From: a bacterium
Lineage (GTDB): Bacteria > Patescibacteriota > Microgenomatia > Levybacterales > UBA12049
Reading direction: 5' to 3'
NCBI GenBank assembly: GCA_021852095.1
Contig: JAJZOC010000048.1
Span: 1-5,450, forward strand
DNA length: 5,450 bases
This document shows, one piece after another, positions 1 to 5,450 of the stretch (position 1 is its first letter; every line of letters starts with the position of its first letter). The translations under genes were made by a program, and so were the position numbers. The notes below the pieces were generated by a model. That model was not told the DNA's origin. It did not search any database and was given only the letters and a program-made list of their open reading frames with translations.

Positions 1-1406
1 CGATCTTTCTCATCTTTAATATCGGCAAGAGGAATGATGTGGAAATTTCCGTTTCCCATATGTCCGGCAACGGTTGATGTAAATTGCGGATATTGTTTAA
101 TGATTAAGTCAAGTTTTGGCAAAAATTCAGGCAGATATTTTGGCTCGACAATAATATCGTCTATAAAAGGGGCGGTATGTTTATTGCGTATTTTTTGGCG
201 AAGGAGATTAAAGCTCTCCCGCCTTATGAGCCAATATTTGTTCTCTTGATCCCCAACAGCTATTCTGGTTTTCGGGTGAAGCGGTTTTAATTTTTCTTTT
301 AAAGTTTCAATTTTTTGTTTTAACTGGTTGGGATCATCCCCTGTAAAATCAACTTGCAAAACAAGTTTTGGCATGCCGCCAAAAATAACGGTTAAAAATT
401 CAGGCAGAAAAGAGACACCCGTTTGAATAATGCCTTTTGTGCCAAGAAGTCTTGAAAATTCCGGAAAATATCGAAGCGCTAATTTTAATGTATTATCGTC
501 ATAACTTTCAAAACTTTCCGGCTCCAAAGGAAGAACTTCATTGATAATCTCTCCTAGATGAGAAAGATCGTGAAGAAATATAATCATCATTTCGCGGTTT
601 TTGTGAACGGGGACGAGTTTTATTTCCGCATCAAGCATGATACCAAATGTTCCCTGCGCTCCAACCCAAAGCTTAGTTAAATCAAAAATTTCCTCTTTTT
701 TATCATACACATTCCACAAATAGTATCCGGCGGAGTTTTTTGAAACGCTCGGTTTTGCTTTTTGCAAAATTTCATAATTATCATTTATAAGTTTATAGAT
801 TTTTTTATATATTTCTCCTTCCAGATTATCCTGCTCCATTTTTTTATTAAGAGTGTCCATGTTTAACGGTTCAAGAACATATTCATTGCCATCTCTCAAA
901 ACAACATTGATTTTCTTTACATACTTCTCTGTTTTTCCATACTGTAAGGATTTTTCACCTCCGGAGTTGTTGTTAACAATGCCACCCATCGCACATATTT
1001 CCCGAGATGCAGGGTATGACGGGAAAATTAAACCCTGTTTCAGGGTTTCTTTTTCGAAGTCTCGGTAGAATACTCCCGGTTCTGTTATTGCAATATCACC
1101 ATTAATTTTTGGGGTATGATTAAAATATTTAGAAAACTCGAGAATAATTGAATCGTTTATAGATCCGCCGCTCATATCTGTTCCTGCTGATCTGGCGGTA
1201 AGAGATAGGGATGGATTATCTTTTTTGTTTTCATTAACGAATTTAACCAGATTTTTTATATCCTCCTTGTCTTTTGGAAAAACAACAGTTTGCGGTTTTA
1301 CTTCAAAAAGAGAAGCATCGTGGGAATACTGGCTTAATGTTTTGTCATCGGTTACGACATCACCCTTAACTATTTGTTTTAATTTATTTAGTAAAGTAGA
1401 ATCCAT
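1..1406 (-). CDS. FAD-linked oxidoreductase, GlcD / D-lactate dehydrogenase-like (C-terminus cut by window edge)
   Basis: Partial gene: 468 codons read from ATG at 1406 to the left edge without a stop. The family oxidises D-2-hydroxy acids (lactate, glycolate, 2-hydroxyglutarate) in the cytoplasm or at the inner face of the membrane, passing electrons from FAD to an acceptor. An FAD_binding_4 (PCMH-type) domain spans about residues 35-265: ARSAGTDMSGG (71-81) is the pyrophosphate-binding loop, GGIVNNNSGG (141-150) the second FAD-contact loop, and GAQGTFGI (249-256) matches the usual GSEGTLGI. The FAD-oxidase C domain follows, with RRESF (395-399), DDIIVEP (416-422) and GHMGNGNFH (448-456), where the family normally has GHxGDGNxH. 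H449 and H456 are the probable metal ligands; the Asp of the motif is Asn here. No Fe-S motif or signal peptide is seen in the visible part. The ATG start gives a family-like N-terminus and an in-frame stop lies upstream, but there is no Shine-Dalgarno, only AT-rich repeat. The substrate cannot be told from sequence. Confidence 0.87.
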   Translation of the reverse strand, partial: MDSTLLNKLKQIVKGDVVTDDKTLSQYSHDASLFEVKPQTVVFPKDKEDIKNLVKFVNENKKDNPSLSLTARSAGTDMSGGSINDSIILEFSKYFNHTPKINGDIAITEPGVFYRDFEKETLKQGLIFPSYPASREICAMGGIVNNNSGGEKSLQYGKTEKYVKKINVVLRDGNEYVLEPLNMDTLNKKMEQDNLEGEIYKKIYKLINDNYEILQKAKPSVSKNSAGYYLWNVYDKKEEIFDLTKLWVGAQGTFGIMLDAEIKLVPVHKNREMMIIFLHDLSHLGEIINEVLPLEPESFESYDDNTLKLALRYFPEFSRLLGTKGIIQTGVSFLPEFLTVIFGGMPKLVLQVDFTGDDPNQLKQKIETLKEKLKPLHPKTRIAVGDQENKYWLIRRESFNLLRQKIRNKHTAPFIDDIIVEPKYLPEFLPKLDLIIKQYPQFTSTVAGHMGNGNFHIIPLADIKDEKD

Positions 1407-1528
1407 AATTTTTAATTTACAATTTTTAATTTTTAATCAAATCTCAATATCAAAATTTTTAAAAATTCAAACATTAAGTAATTTAAAATTGAATAAAAAT
1501 TTCAAACTTCAAATTTCAAATTGAAGAT
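1407..1528. repeat. Very AT-rich intergenic tract of short AATTTTTAATTT / TTCAAAT repeats
   Basis: These 122 bases separate the transketolase C gene from the FAD oxidoreductase gene. By hand count only about 15 bases are G or C. The plus strand carries the word AATTTTTAAT at 1407-1416, 1421-1430 and 1428-1437. It also has a 14-base perfect palindrome, AATTTTTAAAAATT, at 1454-1467, and three tandem 7-base units (TTCAAAC, TTCAAAT, TTCAAAT) at 1501-1521. On the plus strand C outnumbers G about 11 to 4, so the tract is asymmetric. It runs right up to the ATG at 1406. No protein-coding signal is convincing. Similar tracts are, as far as I recall, common between genes in Patescibacteria; whether this one is a mobile miniature repeat, a slippage product or a transcript-end element cannot be decided from one copy. 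Confidence 0.7.
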
Positions 1529-2524
1529 TTAAAGTGACTTTCTCTTAATTGCTTTTTTTACCGCATCTTTGATTGCTTCTATTCCCATACCGTATTTTTC
1601 AATCAGTTCTTCCGGTTTTCCCGACTCTGCAAACGTATCTTTTAATCCCACAAATTCAAGAGGTACTGGTCTGTTCTCCGCTAAAAATTCAGCTATAGCT
1701 CCGCCCAACCCCCCTGTTGTTTGATGATCCTCAACTGTAACAGCATTACCTGTCTGATTAACAAGATCTAAAATAGTTTGTCCGTCAAGCGGTTTAATAG
1801 TTGAAGCGTTAGCTACCAAAACATTTATACCTGTCTCTTCGAGTTCCTTCGCGGCAAAAAGGCTATAGTAAAGCATATATCCTGTTGTAAAGATTACGCT
1901 TTGAGGATTATCACTAAGCCAAAAGGTTTGCATTTTATCTATGTTAAATGGAGTATCTTCTGTAGTTATAATAGGTGACTTATCGCGGGTGAATCTTAAA
2001 TAAATTGGGCCGTCTGTTTCTCCGGCCGCAAGCGTTACCTTCTTGGCTTCAATACTGTCACAGGGAACAAGCACCTTTATTCCCGGCCAGCACCTGGTTA
2101 CTGCAATATCCTCGGTTGCCTGGTGGGTTGCCCCGTCGGGTCCTGTCATAATTCCTGCATGATGTCCGGCAATTTTGACATTTGAATTATTATAGATGAT
2201 GGTTGTTCTTATAGTTTCCCAGTTTTTACCAGGAGAAAATGTTGCATAAGAAGATATAAAAGGGATTTTTCCGGATACGCCAAGCCCTGCGGCAATAGCC
2301 GCCATGTTTTGCTCCGCAACCCCGCATTCAAAAAAACGTTCCGGAAATTTCGCCGCAAATTTTTCACACCGGGTTGATTCCGAAAGATCTGCGGTTAAAA
2401 CAACAACGTCTTTATTTTTTTCTCCAAGTTCCGCCAATGCCTCTCCGTACCCATCCCTTGTTGCTTTTTTTTCAACGTCTTGATCAAAAATTTTAGGGTT
2501 TAGTTTTAAATCAGGATTCAACAT
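1529..2524 (-). CDS. Split transketolase, C-terminal subunit (pyrimidine-binding plus C-terminal domain)
   Basis: 331 residues, forming with the upstream gene one cytoplasmic transketolase. The enzyme moves a two-carbon ketol unit between ketose and aldose phosphates in the non-oxidative pentose phosphate pathway, using thiamine diphosphate. The Pyr domain spans about residues 20-185: GVAEQNM (68-74) contains E71, the glutamate that activates the cofactor, and GPDGATHQ (128-135) contains H134, matching the active-site histidine of the DGPTHQ motif in one-piece transketolases. RFTRD (177-181) fits the substrate phosphate contact region. The transketolase C domain follows from about 205, with the hallmark VEDHQTTGGLGG at 264-275. 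Together the two subunits total 617 residues, close to a short one-piece transketolase. The start lies three bases past the stop of the N subunit with a good Shine-Dalgarno, so the two are translated together. 1-deoxyxylulose-5-phosphate synthase is unlikely because that enzyme is one longer chain. A specialised transketolase-like role (for example apulose phosphate) cannot be excluded. Confidence 0.95.
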   Translation of the reverse strand: MLNPDLKLNPKIFDQDVEKKATRDGYGEALAELGEKNKDVVVLTADLSESTRCEKFAAKFPERFFECGVAEQNMAAIAAGLGVSGKIPFISSYATFSPGKNWETIRTTIIYNNSNVKIAGHHAGIMTGPDGATHQATEDIAVTRCWPGIKVLVPCDSIEAKKVTLAAGETDGPIYLRFTRDKSPIITTEDTPFNIDKMQTFWLSDNPQSVIFTTGYMLYYSLFAAKELEETGINVLVANASTIKPLDGQTILDLVNQTGNAVTVEDHQTTGGLGGAIAEFLAENRPVPLEFVGLKDTFAESGKPEELIEKYGMGIEAIKDAVKKAIKRKSL

Positions 2525-2527
2525 AGC

Positions 2528-3388
2528 TTACTGTCCTTCATGTTCTATTTTTCCTCTTAATGTCCTTAATTCTTCCAGCGCTTTTTTTGCCTGTTCTTTA
2601 TCCGGCGCAGTTCCATGCCAATGAAAGTCTTTTTCCATAAAGCTTACTCCCTTGCCGGGGATTGTATTAGCGATAATAACGGTTGGTTTCTCTGTGATTG
2701 CTAAGGCTTCATTTATCGAATCTATAAACATTCGTATGTTGTTTCCGTCAATCTCAATTACATGCCAGTTAAAAGCTTCATATTTTTTACTAAGCGGTTC
2801 AAGAGGCATAATATCTTCTGTATTTCCGTCTATCTGTATATTGTTTCTGTCTATAACAACCGTTAAATTATTAATTTTCAGTTTTCCGGCAAACATTATT
2901 GCCTCCCATGTATTGCCTTCTTCGTGTTCTCCGTCGGATGTGACAGCATAAACATGATATTTTCTGCCGTCAAGTTTTGCGGCTAACGAAACGCCGATTG
3001 CTTGAGATAATCCTTCGCCAAGGGGTCCTGAAGTATTCTCAACCCCGGGCAAAGCTGTTCTATGAGGGTGTCCTTGAAGTCTTGAGTTTATTTTGCGAAG
3101 TGTTTGCAACTCTTCAATAGGAAAATAGCCGGATAACGCCATTGCCCCGTAACGAACAGGGCAAATGTGGCCGTTAGAAAGAATTAGCCTGTCCCGGTCA
3201 GCCCAATCCGGATTTTTCGGATCGTGGTTTAAGATATGAAAATAAAAAGCCGAGAATATATCCGCCATGCCCAAAGGTCCGGCGCTATGTCCGGATCCCG
3301 CCTCTAAAAGCATTTCTATAATAAGGCTTCGAATTTTATCTGCGTTCTCTTCTAAAACTACAAGTTTTTCTTCTGTTAATAATTCCAT
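2528..3388 (-). CDS. Split transketolase, N-terminal subunit (thiamine diphosphate-binding)
   Basis: 286 residues, the diphosphate-binding (PP) half of transketolase; the active site forms at the interface with the C subunit encoded just downstream. Motifs in order: GSGHSAGPLG (31-40) with active-site H34; LSNGHICPVRYG (70-81) with H74; GHPHR (106-110); TSGPLGEGL (119-127); the cofactor motif SDGEHEEGNTWEA (151-163); DRNNIQIDG (180-188); and FHWHG near residue 257. D152 and N182 are 30 residues apart, the same spacing as the Mg-binding Asp and Asn of E. coli transketolase. The first base of the usual GDG motif codon is changed so that Ser replaces Gly at 151; the metal ligand itself is kept. 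The length fits the family of split N subunits. The ATG overlaps the TAA of the glycerate kinase gene by one base and has no Shine-Dalgarno, so starting probably depends on ribosomes arriving from the kinase gene. Confidence 0.95.
   Translation of the reverse strand: MELLTEEKLVVLEENADKIRSLIIEMLLEAGSGHSAGPLGMADIFSAFYFHILNHDPKNPDWADRDRLILSNGHICPVRYGAMALSGYFPIEELQTLRKINSRLQGHPHRTALPGVENTSGPLGEGLSQAIGVSLAAKLDGRKYHVYAVTSDGEHEEGNTWEAIMFAGKLKINNLTVVIDRNNIQIDGNTEDIMPLEPLSKKYEAFNWHVIEIDGNNIRMFIDSINEALAITEKPTVIIANTIPGKGVSFMEKDFHWHGTAPDKEQAKKALEELRTLRGKIEHEGQ
2534..2539 (-). promoter_or_regulatory. Ribosome binding site GAAGGA of the transketolase C subunit
   Basis: On the minus strand GAAGGA lies nine bases before the ATG at 2524, inside the last codons (Glu-Gly) of the N-subunit gene. 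It supports the chosen start and implies that ribosomes finishing the N subunit are placed to start the C subunit, which would keep the two chains near equal amounts. It is the clearest Shine-Dalgarno in the window. Confidence 0.75.
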
Positions 3389-3390
3389 TA
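3386..3390 (-). promoter_or_regulatory. TAATG stop-start overlap between glycerate kinase and transketolase N
   Basis: The minus strand reads TAATG: the kinase stop TAA (3390-3388) shares its last A with the ATG of the transketolase N gene (3388-3386). The preceding bases, CTTTAAAAAC, hold no Shine-Dalgarno. This is the classic layout for termination-reinitiation, tying translation of the transketolase to that of the kinase. The overlap is seen directly; the coupling is inferred. Confidence 0.7.
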
Positions 3391-4668
3391 GTTTTTAAAG
3401 ACTATAAAAAGATCAGAAACATTAGAGTTTAATCTGCCGGTTATTATGCCATCCCCTGTTTTTTTGAAGAATTCCATACTGTTATTATTATTTAAATACG
3501 AAACAGAGTCTAATGTCAACTTCTGAGCTTCTTTTATTGTAAGTATATCTCCGATGGCTCCGGCAAGAGGAGAGTTATCCCATCCGTCGGAATCAAAAGA
3601 AACAAGAACAATATTTTCTTTTAAATATGGAAGCGCGCCGAGAATAACTTCCTGATTCCTCCCGCCTATGCCGTTTCCCATTACCTTGACTGTTGTTTCT
3701 CCTCCTGATAATAAAATTTTTCCGCTGGAGGCTTTTTTTATCAGCTTTTCTCCGGCTAATTTTGCTTCGGATTGAAATTTATCGGAGTAGATTTCGGATT
3801 CGAAACCTAATTCCTTAGCTCTTTTTTCCATTGCCTTAAGCGCTGTTTGGTTACTTAATACCAAAATATTGGAAACATTCTCAAAATATCTGTTTTCTTT
3901 AGGAGTTTCTATAAAGTTTTCTGCTTTCAGTTTCAGGCTTGACGGGAGATTTAATTTCTTAACAGTATCCAGCGCGTCTGTAAGGGTAGTGGAATCTTTC
4001 ACGGTTGTTCCGGAGGCGATAACAGAAAGATCATTACCCGGGACGTCTGAAAAAATTAAAGAGAAAACTTTGGCCGGGTAAAGTATTTTTGCCAGCCCGC
4101 CTCCTTTAACGCTAGATAGGTGTTTCCTGATTGTGTTCATTTCAAAAATATTCGCGTTTGCTTTGAGTAAGGCTTTGTTTATTTCAGTAAGCTCATTTAG
4201 AGAAATTTTAGCAGGATCAACAAACATGCTTGATCCTCCTCCGCCAATAACGACCAAAACAAGAGTTTTTGGCGATAAATTACTGTATTTTTCAATAACC
4301 TTTTTTGTAAACTCATAATTTACAGAAGACGGAAGAGGATGCGTACCTTTTATATAATGAACTTTAGAGGATTTTTGTTCATTTGTGTCTATGACATGTC
4401 CTTCGGTTAAGAAGTCTCCTAATTTTTCTTCAATGATCTTTGCCAAGGCGCTCGTCCCTTTGCCAAAACCTAAAAGAATCACTTTTTCATATCTTTCAAG
4501 ATTTATTTTGCTGTCTTTAATAATTAAAATATTTCCCGCGAGGTTAACAGTTTCATCAAGAACATTATGAGGTTCTATGGCAAAAAGCGCAGATTCTATA
4601 AGATTTAGAACAATCTCTCTATTTTTAGTTTTGGCAAGTCCGTCAAAGTTTTTAATAATATGCGCCAT
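3388..4668 (-). CDS. Glycerate 2-kinase, DUF4147 plus MOFRL family
   Basis: 426 residues, the usual length for this family (gckA/ttuD type, sometimes mislabelled hydroxypyruvate reductase). It uses ATP to turn D-glycerate into 2-phosphoglycerate in the cytoplasm, feeding lower glycolysis. The N-terminal DUF4147 domain (about 10-245) shows LGFGKG (66-71), IGGGGSS (141-147), MNTIRKHLSSVKGGGLA (177-193) and SDVPGNDLSVIASGTT (207-222), all hallmarks including the family lysines and the IASG loop. The MOFRL domain (about 315-424) has SGGETTVKVMGNGIGGRNQE (321-340), then SDGWDNSPLAGAIGD (360-374) and TGRLNSNVSDL (410-420). The last motif departs from the family's TGPTGTNVxDL. The ATG at 4668 is chosen because the protein begins at the expected distance before the domain; only a weak AGG lies four bases upstream, and the promoter-like boxes just before it suggest a very short leader. 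It is the first gene of the kinase-transketolase unit. Confidence 0.94.
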   Translation of the reverse strand: MAHIIKNFDGLAKTKNREIVLNLIESALFAIEPHNVLDETVNLAGNILIIKDSKINLERYEKVILLGFGKGTSALAKIIEEKLGDFLTEGHVIDTNEQKSSKVHYIKGTHPLPSSVNYEFTKKVIEKYSNLSPKTLVLVVIGGGGSSMFVDPAKISLNELTEINKALLKANANIFEMNTIRKHLSSVKGGGLAKILYPAKVFSLIFSDVPGNDLSVIASGTTVKDSTTLTDALDTVKKLNLPSSLKLKAENFIETPKENRYFENVSNILVLSNQTALKAMEKRAKELGFESEIYSDKFQSEAKLAGEKLIKKASSGKILLSGGETTVKVMGNGIGGRNQEVILGALPYLKENIVLVSFDSDGWDNSPLAGAIGDILTIKEAQKLTLDSVSYLNNNNSMEFFKKTGDGIITGRLNSNVSDLFIVFKN

Positions 4669-4676
4669 GTAACCTA

Positions 4677-4705
4677 AGTCTAACCCAGATTTTCGGATAT
4701 GTCAA
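4677..4705 (-). promoter_or_regulatory. Sigma70-type promoter, TTGACA-N17-TAGACT, for the glycerate kinase-transketolase unit
   Basis: On the minus strand a perfect consensus -35 box TTGACA (4705-4700) is followed by exactly 17 bases and then TAGACT (4682-4677), matching four of six bases of TATAAT. It lies in the 49-base gap between typA and the kinase gene, in the correct direction. Only eight bases separate the -10 box from the ATG at 4668, so a start point six to nine bases downstream of the box would fall on or just before the start codon. That implies a leaderless or nearly leaderless mRNA. A chance match is possible, but exact -35, spacing, position and direction together favour it. 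Confidence 0.5.
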
Positions 4706-4717
4706 AAGAAGTTCTGT

Positions 4718-5450
4718 TTACGATGTTTTTCTGCCCATTATTTTTCTCTCTGTCGCCTGAAGATACTTTTTTCTTATTCTAATATTTTGCGGAGTTACTT
4801 CCAGAATTTCGTCGTCCGCGATAAAATCTAGTGCTTCTTCCAAACTTAAAATCTTCGCCGGTATAACATGCAGGGCAACGCCTTCGCCTTTTGATCTGTT
4901 ATTTGTTTGCTTTTTCTCTTTGCAGACATTTACCTCTATGTCGTATTCCTGATTTGAAACGCCTACCACCATACCTTCATAAACAGGCGTTCCCGGATTA
5001 ATAAACATAGTTCCCCTTTCCTGCGCGTTGGCTATTCCATAAGAAAGGGCAATACCAGAGTCAAAGGAAATAAGGGCTCCGTTTCTCTTGATTTGATTTT
5101 TGGATTCTGCTTTAGGAAAATATCCAAGAGAATAACTATTGAGAATTGCCGTGCCTCTTGTTTTGGTTAAAAAAGCATTTCTTATCCCAAGTAAATTTTT
5201 GCTGGATGCTTTATAAACAAACCTTACCGTATTATCCGATAGGTTTTTCATATCTATTAACTCGGCGGATCTTTTTGCCATTTCCTCCGATATTGCACCA
5301 ATATATTCTTTGTCCACATCTATGCTTATTTCTTCAAACGGCTCGTTCAGAACCCCATTAATGTTTTTGTATATAACCTGCGGTTTTGACACCTGCAGTT
5401 CAAATCCTTCTCTGCGCATGGTTTCTATCAAAACTGACAAATGGAGTTCT
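4718..5450 (-). CDS. typA: TypA/BipA ribosome-associated GTPase, C-terminal part (N-terminus cut by window edge)
   Basis: The last 243 codons plus TAA are visible; the GTPase domain and start lie beyond the right edge. TypA/BipA is a translational GTPase related to EF-G and EF-4 that binds the 70S ribosome and helps 50S assembly and stress or cold growth. The reading begins ELHLS, the end of the family's GRGELHLS motif, followed by IETMRREGFELQVSKPQV. The EF-G domain V-like fold (about visible residues 30-95) contains EPFEEISIDV. The BipA-specific C-terminal domain follows, with ERGTMFINPGTPVYEGMVVG (144-163), CKEKKQTNNR (176-185) and LSLEEALDFIADDE (202-215). CKEKxxTNxR and EALxFIxDDE are diagnostic and separate it from LepA and EF-G. 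A TTG codon at 5440 lies in frame but is the Leu of ELHLS, not a start. The next gene follows after 49 bases with its own promoter-like sequence. Confidence 0.97.
   Translation of the reverse strand, partial: ELHLSVLIETMRREGFELQVSKPQVIYKNINGVLNEPFEEISIDVDKEYIGAISEEMAKRSAELIDMKNLSDNTVRFVYKASSKNLLGIRNAFLTKTRGTAILNSYSLGYFPKAESKNQIKRNGALISFDSGIALSYGIANAQERGTMFINPGTPVYEGMVVGVSNQEYDIEVNVCKEKKQTNNRSKGEGVALHVIPAKILSLEEALDFIADDEILEVTPQNIRIRKKYLQATERKIMGRKTS

Noticed and set aside
1407..1470. Promoter boxes for the FAD oxidoreductase (a TTGATA-like -35)
   Set aside because: No -10 at a fitting distance matches better than three or four of six bases, and in such AT-rich sequence partial matches are uninformative.
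1225..1524. Plus-strand open frame of 99 codons spanning the start of the FAD gene and the repeat tract
   Set aside because: Its first part is antisense to conserved FAD-domain codons. Its end is a Lys/Asn/Phe/Leu-rich translation of the AT-rich repeat, a well-known source of false genes. No ribosome site or domain is seen.
1507..1526. Hairpin CTTCAA / TTGAAG downstream of transketolase C, as a terminator
   Set aside because: The stem is only six mostly A-T pairs with an eight-base loop, and the following bases are broken by GAAA before any T-run. In a repeat tract this rich in A and T such a stem is expected by chance.
2652..2951. Plus-strand open frame of 99 codons
   Set aside because: Lies wholly antisense within the strongly conserved transketolase N subunit and has no recognisable domain or start signal.
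2528..3388. Transketolase broken by a frameshift rather than naturally split
   Set aside because: Each half starts and ends at proper domain borders, the C half has its own ribosome site and ATG, and the N half ends with a charged tail past the PP domain. Natural split transketolases are well known.
5438..5440. TTG as an alternative start giving a stand-alone 240-residue protein
   Set aside because: The frame stays open to the window edge and the codons before it complete the conserved TypA motif ELHLS, so this is internal to a longer typA gene.

Overview
The window is an AT-rich stretch of bacterial chromosome in which every recognisable gene is on the minus strand. Read in transcription order (right to left) they are: the C-terminal part of the ribosome-associated GTPase TypA/BipA (runs off the right edge), a MOFRL-family glycerate 2-kinase, the N-terminal and then the C-terminal subunit of a split transketolase, and an FAD-linked oxidoreductase of the GlcD / D-lactate dehydrogenase superfamily (runs off the left edge). 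No RNA gene, CRISPR array, insertion sequence or phage gene is visible. No gene-free stretch exceeds about 120 bases.

Organism: TypA points to a bacterium, since archaea lack it. The four stop codons visible are all TAA, and no in-frame TGA is found inside any gene, so the standard bacterial code fits. Three things resemble what I remember of Candidate Phyla Radiation (Patescibacteria, especially Microgenomates-like) genomes: the split transketolase with its SDGEHEEG cofactor motif, the compact gene set, and an intergenic tract built from short AAATTT/TTCAAAT words. This is inference from motif memory, not a database match. Archaea and other bacteria also have split transketolases.

Layout: 5450-4718 typA (partial); 4705-4669 a promoter-like sequence whose predicted transcript would start at or next to the next ATG; 4668-3388 glycerate kinase; 3388-2528 transketolase N subunit, overlapping the kinase stop by one base (TAATG); 2524-1529 transketolase C subunit, three bases after its partner and with a Shine-Dalgarno inside the partner's last codons; 1528-1407 the very AT-rich repeat tract; 1406-1 the FAD oxidoreductase (partial).

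How the genes could work together: the kinase and the two transketolase genes are packed as one transcription unit. Transketolase moves two-carbon units between sugar phosphates. Glycerate 2-kinase feeds D-glycerate into lower glycolysis as 2-phosphoglycerate. The FAD enzyme most likely oxidises a D-2-hydroxy acid such as lactate, glycolate or 2-hydroxyglutarate, and passes electrons to an unknown acceptor. A small carbon-salvage cluster is plausible but unproven. I see no clearly novel system; the most interesting features are regulatory (possible leaderless start, overlap-coupled start, repeat tract next to a start codon).
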